Positions 1-8,601 of a stretch of 64,000 nt of DNA are shown piece after piece (position 1 is the stretch's first letter; every line of letters begins with the position of its first letter). The stretch covers positions 2,046,001 through 2,110,000 of the forward strand of contig CADDXC010000001.1 of NCBI GenBank assembly GCA_902809985.1. The letters run 5' to 3'. Position numbers and translations under genes: made by a program. Below the pieces are notes generated by a model that made no database searches, was not told where the DNA came from, and saw nothing but the letters and a program-made list of their open reading frames with translations. This DNA comes from Clostridiaceae bacterium BL-3. Lineage in GTDB: Bacteria > Bacillota > Clostridia > Clostridiales > Clostridiaceae.

Positions 1-310
1 CCCCAAGTCTGACAAAATCTTTTGATACAGAAGTAGCATCTTTAAAACTAGAATATTGAGCAAGATTTTCTCCATCAATCTCCTGCATGAATTTTAAGGT
101 TACCCCCTCAAAATCTTCAGCCTTAAAATCCATATACCCTGCATCATATGCCTCTATTTCAGGAAACTTATAATTATCAAGGTGAAAATTATTTAATCCA
201 AGATGCTTCCATGTAGGTACATAGGCCTGATTTAGTCTAAACTCCTTCTTGTTTTGCAATTCGGAAATTATTCTCTTACTTTTGCTTAAATTTCCCCTAT
301 TATCTATCAT
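1..310 (-). CDS. sufD: SufD-like Fe-S assembly protein, partial (N-terminal ~103 residues)
   Basis: The N-terminal part of a minus-strand gene begins with ATG at 310 after a strong AAGGAGGT site and runs off the left edge with no stop. The visible protein has the SufB/SufD-type N-terminal pattern ending in AYVPTWKHLGLNNFHL. It starts 11 bases after sufB stops, so it is the third gene of a sufCBD operon. SufD would partner SufB and SufC in the scaffold that builds Fe-S clusters. The assignment rests mostly on operon position, because only the weakly conserved end is present. Confidence 0.8.
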   Translation of the reverse strand, partial: MIDNRGNLSKSKRIISELQNKKEFRLNQAYVPTWKHLGLNNFHLDNYKFPEIEAYDAGYMDFKAEDFEGVTLKFMQEIDGENLAQYSSFKDATSVSKDFVRLG

Positions 311-321
311 AAACTACCTCC

Positions 322-1728
322 TTATCCTATGGTTCCCTTTAATTCTAATTTAATCAAATTATTCATTTCCACTGCATATTCAAGTGGAAGTTCCTTTGCT
401 ACAGGCTCAACAAATCCTGTAACTATCATCCCTCTTGCCTCTTCTTCCGTAAGACCTCTGCTCATAAGATAAAAAATGGCATCGTCACTTATTCTACCTA
501 TTTTAGCCTCATGTCCTATATCAACATTGTTGTTTGCCACACTTACAATAGGTATAGTATCCGATCTGGATTCACTGTCAAGCATCAATGATTCACAGGA
601 TACACTGGACTTGGAGTTAACTGCATTTTTAGTAGAACTCAACAGGCCTCTGTAAATTGAAACTCCACCATCCTTGGAAATGGATTTAGAGTTTACCACT
701 GACGTAGTATTTGGAGCTGCATGAACTACTTTAGAGCCAGTATCCAGATACTGCCCGGCACCTGCAAAAGTTATTCCTGTGAAATCGCATCTTGCTCCCT
801 CTCCCCTCAGTATGCTCATAGGATACAACATGGATACTTTAGATCCAAAAGAACCTGTAACCCATTCTACATGCCCACTTTTATCCACTGCACACCTTTT
901 GGTATTTAAATTGTACATATTTCTTGACCAATTCTCTATAGTACTGTACTTTAATGAAGCTCCCTCTCTCACATAACACTCAACACAACCTGCATGTAGA
1001 TTGTTTACATAGTATTTAGGTGCCGAACATCCCTCTATATAGTGAATTTTTGCTCCTTTTTCAACTACTATAAGGGTGTGTTCAAATTGTCCTGCACCAG
1101 GGGCATTTAATCTAAAATAAGATTGTATTGGTATATCAACTTGAACTCCCTCAGGAACATATACAAATGAGCCGCCAGACCAAACTGCTCCATGAAGTGC
1201 TGCAAATTTATGATCTGTTGGAGGCACAAGCCTCATAAAAAGAGGTCTTATCAGATCTTCGTAATCCCTTATAGCCGTTTCCATATCCATATATAAAACG
1301 CCCTGCTTTTTCAGCTCCTCGCTTACATTGTGATAGACTATCTCCGAATCATATTGTGCACCCACACCTGCCAGGGATTCGTGCTCCGCTTTAGGTATTC
1401 CAAGTAAATCAAAAGTTCTTTTTATATCTTTGGGCACATCCTTCCAATCATGTTTCATGCTGGTATCAGGCCTTACATAGGTAACTATGTTATTCATATC
1501 CAGATCCGAAAGATCAGGTCCCCAGGACGGCATAGGCATCTTATTGTAAATATCTAAGGATTTAAGTCTAAACTCCCTCATCCATTCAGGATCGTTTTTT
1601 TCATCTGATATTTCTTCTATTATCTTTTTTGTAAGACCCGAGCCAGTTTTATAACTGGATTTGTCTTCATTTTTTATATCATAAATATTTCTTCTTATAT
1701 CTTCTATATGAGTTTTTTCTTTTTCCAA
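322..1728 (-). CDS. sufB: SufB Fe-S cluster scaffold protein
   Basis: Full-length SufB of about 468 residues, the core scaffold of the SufBCD complex in the cytoplasm, where Fe-S clusters are assembled with the help of the SufC ATPase. The conserved central region (VPEGVQVDIPIQSYFR), a Cys-rich stretch (EGCSAPKYY) and the C-terminal NNVDIGHEAKIGRI block are typical of the family. A TTG at 1728 lies six bases after GAGAGGTG and is the best start. A GTG at 1737 lies inside that ribosome site. The gene sits 29 bases after sufC. Confidence 0.95.
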   Translation of the reverse strand: MEKEKTHIEDIRRNIYDIKNEDKSSYKTGSGLTKKIIEEISDEKNDPEWMREFRLKSLDIYNKMPMPSWGPDLSDLDMNNIVTYVRPDTSMKHDWKDVPKDIKRTFDLLGIPKAEHESLAGVGAQYDSEIVYHNVSEELKKQGVLYMDMETAIRDYEDLIRPLFMRLVPPTDHKFAALHGAVWSGGSFVYVPEGVQVDIPIQSYFRLNAPGAGQFEHTLIVVEKGAKIHYIEGCSAPKYYVNNLHAGCVECYVREGASLKYSTIENWSRNMYNLNTKRCAVDKSGHVEWVTGSFGSKVSMLYPMSILRGEGARCDFTGITFAGAGQYLDTGSKVVHAAPNTTSVVNSKSISKDGGVSIYRGLLSSTKNAVNSKSSVSCESLMLDSESRSDTIPIVSVANNNVDIGHEAKIGRISDDAIFYLMSRGLTEEEARGMIVTGFVEPVAKELPLEYAVEMNNLIKLELKGTIG

Positions 1729-1757
1729 TAAAAACACCTCTCTTTTAAAACATCCTG

Positions 1758-2504
1758 TTAAGCCAATGCCTTAAACCTGTCATATCCGTTTTTCTCTATT
1801 TCCTCAGCTAAAGATGCATCACCAGTTTTAACTATTCTTCCATCTACAAGTATATGAACGTAATCCGGTTTCAAATATTCTAATATACTATCGTGATGTG
1901 TAATTATAAGTATGGAGTTATCCTCTGTTCGGAGTTTGCTCACCCCTTCCGATACTACTCTAACTGCATCTACATCAAGTCCTGAATCCGTTTCGTCCAG
2001 CATAGCAAGCTTGGGCTCAAGTACCGCCATCTGGAGTATTTCATTTTTCTTTTTTTCTCCACCTGAAAACCCCACGTTTAAATATCTTTTAGCATAACTT
2101 TCATCTATTTTTAAAAGCTTTAGCTTTTCTTTTAAAGCTTTTCTAAATGCCAATATTCCACCTCTCTTACCTGTAACAGCAGCCTTAGCATTGCGTAAAA
2201 AATTTTCAACAGTTATTCCCTGTATCTCCTGCGGATACTGAAAAGACATGAATATTCCCTTTCTTGCCCTTTCATCCACCTTTAAATCATTTATTTTTTC
2301 CCCATCAAATACTATATCTCCTGATGATATTACATATTTAGGATGACCCATTATAGTATTTACAAGAGTAGATTTCCCTGCCCCATTGGGACCCATTATG
2401 GCATGTATTTCACCCTTGCCAATTTCTAGATCAAGTCCTTTTAATATTTCATTACCTTCAACTTCCGTTTTCAGCTTATTTATTTCCAGTAACTTTTTTC
2501 CCAT
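1758..2504 (-). CDS. sufC: SufC, ABC-type ATPase of the Suf complex
   Basis: A 248-residue ABC ATPase that energises Fe-S assembly with SufB and SufD. It has Walker A GPNGAGKST at about residues 38-46, the signature FSGGEKKKNE, and a Walker B region MLDETDSGLD, where the insertion characteristic of SufC is visible. It is the first gene of the operon, with ATG at 2504 behind AAGGAGAGG. The family lacks its own membrane domain and is cytoplasmic. The order sufC-sufB-sufD is usual for Clostridia. Confidence 0.96.
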   Translation of the reverse strand: MGKKLLEINKLKTEVEGNEILKGLDLEIGKGEIHAIMGPNGAGKSTLVNTIMGHPKYVISSGDIVFDGEKINDLKVDERARKGIFMSFQYPQEIQGITVENFLRNAKAAVTGKRGGILAFRKALKEKLKLLKIDESYAKRYLNVGFSGGEKKKNEILQMAVLEPKLAMLDETDSGLDVDAVRVVSEGVSKLRTEDNSILIITHHDSILEYLKPDYVHILVDGRIVKTGDASLAEEIEKNGYDRFKALA

Positions 2505-2524
2505 TATACCTCTCCTTTATATCC

Positions 2525-2605
2525 GAGTATTTAAGTCATATTTAATTCCAAAAATCAATCCCATTATAAATGGGCATCAGGATAAAATATCCGACTTAAA
2601 TACTC
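2525..2605 (-). promoter_or_regulatory. Paired inverted operator-like sites upstream of sufC
   Basis: GAGTATTTAAGTC (2525-2537) is repeated as its exact reverse complement at 2593-2605, 55 bases apart. Each copy carries CCG/CGG on one flank, giving a CCGACTTAAATACTC-like element that resembles Rrf2/IscR-class sites. Read on the minus strand, TTGAGT and TATCCT lie 17 bases apart around the distal copy and could form the promoter. An Fe-S-sensing Rrf2 regulator is an inference; no such gene is in the window. Confidence 0.5.
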
Positions 2606-2725
2606 AACATTGTATCTGATTACATTTTACTATTTATTTAAAGGATAATCAATAATTAAAATATCATTTTATATTTTTCTCTAAAAGTTTTTATTTTCTG
2701 ATAATATCTTAAGTTTATTCAATCT

Positions 2726-2893
2726 CTATTTTAGTCTTATTTTTTCTTTTGTCTCTACCTGAATTACTATTCCATCTTGAATCACCAAAGTTATTGAACC
2801 ATAATTTATACTCTTCAATGACTGCAATATCTCTTTAATGTACTGTTCTGAGATCTGGTTATTTTTTCGCGCAGTTTTTTCTCCCATTTTCAT
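2726..2893 (-). CDS. DUF2292 (YezD-like) small protein under a SAM riboswitch
   Basis: A 55-residue ORF starts at ATG 2893 behind AAAAGGGGGC and ends with TAG at 2726. The core ILQSLKSINYGSITLVIQDG followed by VIQVETKEKIRL matches my memory of the DUF2292/YezD family of small basic proteins, which are often found beside sulfur assimilation genes. Its molecular role is not known. The leader contains a complete SAM-I riboswitch and terminator, so expression should rise when S-adenosylmethionine is scarce. The gene appears to be monocistronic. Confidence 0.85.
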   Translation of the reverse strand: MKMGEKTARKNNQISEQYIKEILQSLKSINYGSITLVIQDGIVIQVETKEKIRLK

Positions 2894-2930
2894 ATTGCCC
2901 CCTTTTACATTAATTTATAAATTAATAACT

Positions 2931-2963
2931 AAAAAATCCCCTTTTATGAAGAAGAGGATTTTT
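2931..2963 (-). terminator. Riboswitch-controlled terminator before the DUF2292 gene
   Basis: On the minus strand AAAAATCCTCTTCTTC pairs with the following AAAAGGGGATTTTT and ends in a U run, directly before the ribosome site of the small gene. It is the expression platform of the SAM-I riboswitch. Confidence 0.85.
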
Positions 2964-3004
2964 CTATATTATAATAAATATAAAATGTTCAAGTTGAAGT
3001 TTTA

Positions 3005-3119
3005 TATTTACCTCATCTTCCAGAACTGTGTTCTGATGGACTTAGCACCTTACATGTACCAATTAATACATGGGTTGCTGAAACTTCATCGGGCCATTCC
3101 CTAAGTTTCTCTTGATAAG
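3005..3119 (-). promoter_or_regulatory. SAM-I (S-box) riboswitch aptamer
   Basis: The minus strand carries the hallmark S-box segments in order: CTTATCAAGAGA at 3119, GGGAATGGCCCGATGAAG, TTTCAGCAACC, GGTGCTAAGTCC, and GATGAGG near 3012. These are the kink-turn, the SAM-binding core and P4 of the SAM-I class. Binding of S-adenosylmethionine is expected to favour the terminator at 2931-2963. Confidence 0.95.
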
Positions 3120-3144
3120 GGTTAATATTAAATTATTGACTTTA

Positions 3145-3173
3145 ATTATACCTTATAACATTCTTACGGTCAA
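3145..3173 (-). promoter_or_regulatory. Sigma-A promoter of the SAM riboswitch transcript
   Basis: TTGACC (3168-3173) and TATAAT (3145-3150) are separated by 17 bases on the minus strand. They lie about 30 bases before the S-box sequence begins. Confidence 0.85.
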
Positions 3174-3238
3174 ATTAATTTTTAATCAAATTAAGAAGTT
3201 TAACATTAAAATTTTATCCTTAAAAGAATTGTTTTCAA

Positions 3239-4420
3239 TTAGATATAATCTTCCATTTTCTCAGTCTCCAAATTAAGCCCGTCTATAACCATATCTTCTT
3301 TAAGTTCTATCAATAAACATTTTTTCCCTCTCTTGTCTATTACCTGCTTTACACTACCCAGATCTTGAGGCCTTATAATTATACTTGTATTTTCATTTTC
3401 AATCTTTACAGATTTACTTTTAAAATCAGGGATTACATTTCTGGCTTTAAATTCATGATCTCCACCACATACCTCTTGAAAGGCGCTTTTGACGGACTGT
3501 ATATGTTTAAGGCCGCTTTCTTTTAAAACCCTGGTAACTTCATTTACATCCAGTACTGCCTCCTCTTCCCTATCTCCTCCATCAAGTTTTTCATTTATTC
3601 TTTCATATACATCCTTCATGATATCCGGCTTTATTCTGCCTCCTGTCACTGTACCCAGTATACTTTTAAAACTTTCTTTTTCTTCTACAGCCGTGGGTTT
3701 TACAGTACACTCAAGGACTTTTTCTACAAAAGTGCCGTTAACCTGCTTCGTTTTAGAAGAATAATATATTATCTTGTTCACATCTACATATTCACATGTA
3801 AAACTTGGAAACATGAATCCGTCTAGAGGAGAATTTAAATTCACGATCATATCCAGTGCAGAATTGGGCTTGAATTTCATCTCGGTATAATCAAATTTCA
3901 ATACCTTTTTGGGAATTTCCACCTTGTTTACACTGCACAATATAAACTCCACAGCTTGAACATAATCTTCTACATCACTTTCATCTCCATTCTTATTTTT
4001 TCTGCTGTTATAATACTCTGCTTTTATAAAATTTATCACTACATCCGTATCATAGGTATAATTTTTAGATATTTTATCCACTATCTTATCTCCAAATTCA
4101 GCCGCACTCTTCCCAGAATTCAAAGCACCATACAATATCTGCTGTGTGCTTTCACCAACCTCATGGCCTTCTTTCCCATCCGTTTCCTTAAAATCCAATT
4201 CAAATATTTTGGAATCCAGAGAACCTGTAAGCACCTTTTTGAAATTATTCAGGTAAAGCTCCCTCTTCTCTATTTCCATCATTTCAAAATGCTCTAGTTC
4301 CCTGGTTATTATTTCTCCATTATCTTTTTTTAAATATACGCTGTAAACTTCCTTAATAGGAAGCATATAACTTCCCAACTTAAACTCTTTTCTTATATTC
4401 GCCAAATCTTTTTTGTTCAT
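3239..4420 (-). CDS. DUF4317 family protein
   Basis: A 393-residue cytoplasmic protein with no signal peptide or membrane segment. The opening MNKKDLANIRKEFKLGS and the later MEKRELYLNN-type helix match the DUF4317 family common in clostridia, whose function is not known. Charged and lysine-rich stretches dominate. The start at ATG 4420 follows AGAGCGGAGATG. It stands alone, divergent from the HesB-like gene and separated from the riboswitch region by about 65 bases. No catalytic motif was recognised. Confidence 0.8.
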   Translation of the reverse strand: MNKKDLANIRKEFKLGSYMLPIKEVYSVYLKKDNGEIITRELEHFEMMEIEKRELYLNNFKKVLTGSLDSKIFELDFKETDGKEGHEVGESTQQILYGALNSGKSAAEFGDKIVDKISKNYTYDTDVVINFIKAEYYNSRKNKNGDESDVEDYVQAVEFILCSVNKVEIPKKVLKFDYTEMKFKPNSALDMIVNLNSPLDGFMFPSFTCEYVDVNKIIYYSSKTKQVNGTFVEKVLECTVKPTAVEEKESFKSILGTVTGGRIKPDIMKDVYERINEKLDGGDREEEAVLDVNEVTRVLKESGLKHIQSVKSAFQEVCGGDHEFKARNVIPDFKSKSVKIENENTSIIIRPQDLGSVKQVIDKRGKKCLLIELKEDMVIDGLNLETEKMEDYI

Positions 4421-4599
4421 TTTTACATCTCCGCTCTAAAAATAAGTTCTAATCCCATTCTATACATACTTATTTTAACAAAATATAATAATATTTGCTA
4501 TGAATAAATTACTATAGTACAATTATAAAATTTTTGGTACAATACATATAAGTATATCTGTACAATTATAAAAATTTGATCATTAAGCGAGGATTTTAT

Positions 4600-4932
4600 A
4601 TGAATTTTATAAAAATAAGTAATACAGCTTACAATGAATTTAAAAAATTTTTGACTGAGAATAATATTACCTATTCTACAATAAGAATTTATTTAGATGG
4701 TATGTCCTGTCACGGTCCTCATTTCAACATGAGTGCCGATAAAAAAAACGACAATGATTTGACTCAGCAAATAAAGGATATAAATTTTATAGTAGACAAA
4801 AACTTATTCATGCAGTTTAGTGGTTTTATATTCCTATGTGGAAGCGAAAACGGACTCGGAAGTTTTTCTATAGAACCCGTATTTAAACCTAACCTTCCAG
4901 ACTGTGAAAACTGCAATGGATGTAAAAATTAA
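4600..4932 (+). CDS. HesB/IscA-like protein
   Basis: A 110-residue protein resembling the A-type Fe-S carrier fold: an N-terminal segment ISNTAYNEFKKFL, then a glycine-poor beta core, then a C-terminal NCNGCKN cysteine pair. The classical IscA triad (C-X-GCGC) is only partly kept, with GMSCHGPHF taking the place of the first Cys. It may therefore be a clostridial HesB-like variant rather than a true carrier. ATG 4600 behind GCGAGG is preferred over the upstream TTG at 4576. It begins a plus-strand group with the next two genes. Confidence 0.65.
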   Translation: MNFIKISNTAYNEFKKFLTENNITYSTIRIYLDGMSCHGPHFNMSADKKNDNDLTQQIKDINFIVDKNLFMQFSGFIFLCGSENGLGSFSIEPVFKPNLPDCENCNGCKN

Positions 4933-4954
4933 TAAATTTAAGGAGAATACTAGA

Positions 4955-6280
4955 ATGTTTTGTTATAAATGTGGAGCCAAGGTTTCTAATCAAGCTCTAT
5001 TTTGTGAAAAATGCGGAACCAGGTTAAATAAAAACCTGGAAATAGAAAATTTAAATGAAAGTACAATTAAAATTCATAATATCAGACAAGCCTTAAAGCA
5101 TAATATAAAAGAGGATCAGTTAAACGCCCTAGCTTTAGATAAATCAAAAGACAATACAACAAATTTTAGTTTAAATAAGAAAGTTGGAGATAATACCTGT
5201 TGTAAAATTCCATTTTATAAAAATATAAATATAGCAATGCCCCTTTTGTCAGCAGTACTTGCCGTGAGTTTAACCTGCACTTATTATTTATATGAAGCCT
5301 CTGTTTCTAAAAATGTTGAAAAAAATAGAACTACTGCCGAAAATATAGCTCTTCAGGGAAATATATCTAGTGCGTATTCAATAATAGACAAGGCCCTGAG
5401 TTTACGTCCAAATAATGAAACCCTAAAAGCAGATAAAATATTTTTGCAGGATGGCAAAGCTGTAAACTTACATATAAGTGCCGTAGATAGTTATATAAAG
5501 GATAAAAATTACAATGGGGCTTTAAATGAATTAGACGAAGCTGTTAATTTAATATCGGATAAAACCGGAGCTTTTTATTCCCTGTTAAATAAAAATATAG
5601 AAAATAAGAAAATGGGCATAACTGTATTACAAATAAAAAATGAAATGAATAATAAAAGCAGCATAGAGGATTTAGCTGGACTGCTAAACAAAATATCCAA
5701 TTACAATGTGAAAGAGGCCAGTGAAACTGCTTCAGAACTTAGAAAAAGAATAAGCGCTGTGGCTTACAACACTGCGAATGAATATTTGAAAAACAATGAT
5801 TTCACCTCTGCCCTTCAAACTATAGACAAAGGTATCGTTTATAATCCAAATGATAAAAAACTCAACAATTTTAAACAGGTCATAATATCCGAGAAAAATT
5901 CTTTTGAAACAGCTGAACAGACTAGAATTCAGAACGCCATGGCTTCAGCTGCCCTGGAGAACAAAAACAATAAAACCAATGCAGTAGAGGTAGTTTCTAC
6001 TTCTACTAATATAAATAAATACGGAGATTTCGTAATTAAAGGAACTATCAAAAACATAGCTACAAAGCCCATCAGCTCTATACAAATATACTATACCATA
6101 TATAATTCCAGTAATGCCGAACTTGGAAACGATTCTACCTATGTATATCCCAATTACCTATCTATAAATGACACAGGTCAATTTGAAAATACAGAATATG
6201 GGATGTCAAAAGGCCATCACATTAAAATCACAAAAATAACCTGGATATTGCCGCAGGAGGATAGTTATGAAAATAAATAA
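4955..6280 (+). CDS. Zinc-ribbon membrane protein with repeat region and C-terminal FxLYD-like domain
   Basis: About 442 residues. An N-terminal zinc ribbon CYKCGAKVSNQALFCEKCG is followed by a charged linker, one membrane helix (MPLLSAVLAVSLTCTYYLY), helical TPR-like repeats (ALSLRPNNETLKAD, AVNLISDKTGAFY, GIVYNPNDKKLNN), and a C-terminal beta domain (FVIKGTIKNIATKPISSIQI) like the FxLYD family. ATG 4955 follows AAGGAGAATAC. The C-terminal part should be extracellular. Its stop codon overlaps the start of the protease gene, so the two are translated as a pair and may act together at the membrane. Confidence 0.75.
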   Translation: MFCYKCGAKVSNQALFCEKCGTRLNKNLEIENLNESTIKIHNIRQALKHNIKEDQLNALALDKSKDNTTNFSLNKKVGDNTCCKIPFYKNINIAMPLLSAVLAVSLTCTYYLYEASVSKNVEKNRTTAENIALQGNISSAYSIIDKALSLRPNNETLKADKIFLQDGKAVNLHISAVDSYIKDKNYNGALNELDEAVNLISDKTGAFYSLLNKNIENKKMGITVLQIKNEMNNKSSIEDLAGLLNKISNYNVKEASETASELRKRISAVAYNTANEYLKNNDFTSALQTIDKGIVYNPNDKKLNNFKQVIISEKNSFETAEQTRIQNAMASAALENKNNKTNAVEVVSTSTNINKYGDFVIKGTIKNIATKPISSIQIYYTIYNSSNAELGNDSTYVYPNYLSINDTGQFENTEYGMSKGHHIKITKITWILPQEDSYENK

Positions 6281-7406
6281 AATTTTTATAGTTTCTCTTC
6301 TTACCACAATAACCTTCTTAGTAATTGGCATTACAGCATGTTTTGCTATACATAAAAATATAAGTCTTAAATCCTCCAGAGGTTCATCTAAATTGGGAAA
6401 TGTGTCTGAAGTACTCGGCACACCCAAATCCAAGGATTTAAAGACAATAATACATGAAAATCAAAAATTAGTGGTATCTTTAGAAGTAAAGAATAGCAGT
6501 GGAAATATAACTGGCTCTGGTTTTTTATATGATACAAAAGGAGATATAGTAACTAATGCACATGTGGTAAAAGACGGCTCCGCCATAATTGTAAAGATGG
6601 CCGATACCGCAACATATAAAGGTAAGCTTATAGGTAAAAGTGAGCTTACAGATATAGCTTTAGTCAGGGTGGATAACTTAAAAGGAAAAAGTCCGATGAA
6701 AATTTCAAAAAACAAAAAGGCTGATATAGGAGATGAGATAATAGCCCTTGGAAGCCCTCTTGGTCTTCAGAATACAGCTACTACAGGTATAATAAGCGGT
6801 TTGAATAGAAATTTCAACCTAGAAAATTACCAGTATAAAAATGTCTACCAAATTTCTGCCCCTGTATCTCCAGGCAACAGCGGAGGCCCTCTTTTGGATA
6901 GAAGCACAGGACAAGTTATAGGTATAAACTCTGCAAAAGTAGACGATGAATCCATAGGTTTCAGCATACCAATAACTCAAGTTATTCCCATGATAGACAA
7001 CTGGGCAGCTAATCCCAATACCTATAAATTTTCATCCCAAAATACTGCTTCAACTGGAGATTCAAAGCTTTCCACAGAGGATGCCGCTTATTTAGTTTCA
7101 TATTTCTACAACAGTTTAAATTCCAATGACTATGTAACTGCCTATTCTTTACTTGGAGCAAACTGGCAGCAAAGTACTACCTATGAAGACTTTAGAAAAG
7201 GCTACCTTCAAACTTTATCTGTAAAAATAGACAATATGATCTGTCATGGGACAGAAAATGGAAACATAGAAGTTTCCGCTGTAATTCAGGCTGTTGAAGG
7301 AAATACATCAAATTCGAAAGTCAGTAAATACAATGTGGTGTATACCATAGGATATGAAAATAATAATCTTAAGATCCTGAGCGGCAAAAGCACACCTCAA
7401 GAATAA
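6267..7406 (+). CDS. HtrA/DegP-like trypsin-fold serine protease without PDZ domain
   Basis: A 379-residue membrane-anchored protease with an N-terminal hydrophobic segment (residues 8-28). The catalytic triad is visible: His99 in TNAHVV, Asp129 in DIALVRV and Ser205 in GNSGGPLL. The HtrA family normally carries one or two PDZ domains; here the segment after the protease domain (about residues 265-379) is instead a small alpha/beta domain resembling DUF4878/NTF2-type folds. It overlaps the preceding gene by 14 bases. It probably degrades or senses misfolded exported proteins. Confidence 0.88.
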   Translation: MKINKIFIVSLLTTITFLVIGITACFAIHKNISLKSSRGSSKLGNVSEVLGTPKSKDLKTIIHENQKLVVSLEVKNSSGNITGSGFLYDTKGDIVTNAHVVKDGSAIIVKMADTATYKGKLIGKSELTDIALVRVDNLKGKSPMKISKNKKADIGDEIIALGSPLGLQNTATTGIISGLNRNFNLENYQYKNVYQISAPVSPGNSGGPLLDRSTGQVIGINSAKVDDESIGFSIPITQVIPMIDNWAANPNTYKFSSQNTASTGDSKLSTEDAAYLVSYFYNSLNSNDYVTAYSLLGANWQQSTTYEDFRKGYLQTLSVKIDNMICHGTENGNIEVSAVIQAVEGNTSNSKVSKYNVVYTIGYENNNLKILSGKSTPQE

Positions 7407-7409
7407 ATG

Positions 7410-7452
7410 AAAAATGCAGATCACTTAATATTTTAGTGAACTGCATTTTCAT
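7410..7452. terminator. Bidirectional terminator between the htrA-like gene and thiI
   Basis: AAAATGCAG plus TCACTTA pair with TTAGTGA plus CTGCATTTT, flanked by A and T runs. It lies between two convergent genes and can serve both. Confidence 0.85.
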
Positions 7453-7458
7453 ATGATC

Positions 7459-8601
7459 TCAGCTAAAAAATTCAGTATTTTCCACGGACTCTTTTACCAG
7501 AGCATCTATATCCAAAACACTTTCTGCTTTCCTTATCTCTTCAACTCTGGGTTTAATTTTAGGATGTTTTGGTACAAATATGGTACAGCAGTCCTCATAG
7601 GGCAATATGGAAATTTCATAAGTCCCAATCTGTCTTGCCACGTCCATTATATCCACTTTGTCCATGGCTATCAATGGTCTAAATACCGGTCTATCTGCTA
7701 CATCATTGCTTACAACAAGACCTTCCATAGTCTGGCTGGCAACCTGACCTATACTTTCTCCTGTAGTTACAGAATTTATACCATGTCTTTCAGCTAAATT
7801 ACAGGCTATTCTCATCATGAATCTTCTCATTATTATAGTCAATTCGTCTTCTCTGCAGTTTTCAATTATGCTCATCTGTATTTTTGTAAAGGGAACCACA
7901 TAAAGGCTTATGCTCCCGGTGTATTTCTTCAACACACCCGCCAGTTCCTTGACTTTCTCCTTGGCTCTTTCACTGGTATAGGGATGACTGTGGAAATACA
8001 CACAATTCAATCTAACTCCCCTTCTTGCCATCATATAACCGGCTACTGGAGAATCTATACCACCTGAAAGCATAAGTATAGTACTGCCGTTAGTACCATA
8101 AGGCATGCCACCTATACCTTTAATTCTTTTTGAATATACATAGGCCTTATCTCTTATCTCAATATTTACAAAGAAATCAGGCCTTCTCACATCTACCGAT
8201 AATCTTTCAGTATTCTGCAGTATATAAGCCCCAACTTCTCTGCTTACATCCATAGAAGTTCCTGGAAAGTTTTTGTTTGCCCTTTTAGTTACAACTTTAA
8301 AAGTCTTTCCCTCATTTTTCAGAGCATTACTGAGAGCTTGCTTTTTAATACTTTCTATATCGGAATCTATTTCATCTACCACACATATTTCAGATATGCC
8401 GCATATATTTTTAAGCTTTTTTATACCATCTTTTAAATCATCGCATTCTATAAACCATCTTCCCTGATCTACTACAAAAGAGTACCTGCTGTCCTTAAAA
8501 GTATTCTCTATATTACCTTTTAATTTTCTCTCAAATTTTCCCTTGTTCAATCCCTTTAAGAATATTTCCGGAGCATATTTTACAAGCAATAATTTTCTCA
8601 T
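7459..8601 (-). CDS. thiI: tRNA 4-thiouridine synthase ThiI
   Basis: A 380-residue adenylating sulfurtransferase that makes 4-thiouridine at position 8 of tRNA and can feed sulfur to thiamine synthesis. An N-terminal ferredoxin-like/THUMP region (to about residue 165) precedes the PP-loop SGGIDS at residues 179-184. There is no C-terminal rhodanese domain, so sulfur transfer must use other cysteines, as in other short Firmicute ThiI proteins. ATG 8601 overlaps the end of the cysteine desulfurase by 4 bases, which supports a dedicated sulfur donor pair. Confidence 0.95.
   Translation of the reverse strand: MRKLLLVKYAPEIFLKGLNKGKFERKLKGNIENTFKDSRYSFVVDQGRWFIECDDLKDGIKKLKNICGISEICVVDEIDSDIESIKKQALSNALKNEGKTFKVVTKRANKNFPGTSMDVSREVGAYILQNTERLSVDVRRPDFFVNIEIRDKAYVYSKRIKGIGGMPYGTNGSTILMLSGGIDSPVAGYMMARRGVRLNCVYFHSHPYTSERAKEKVKELAGVLKKYTGSISLYVVPFTKIQMSIIENCREDELTIIMRRFMMRIACNLAERHGINSVTTGESIGQVASQTMEGLVVSNDVADRPVFRPLIAMDKVDIMDVARQIGTYEISILPYEDCCTIFVPKHPKIKPRVEEIRKAESVLDIDALVKESVENTEFFS

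Noticed and set aside
721-976. Plus-strand ORFs opposite sufB
   Set aside because: No ribosome site or family; shadows of a strongly conserved gene. The same holds for the other antisense frames over aro, copA and cadA-type genes.
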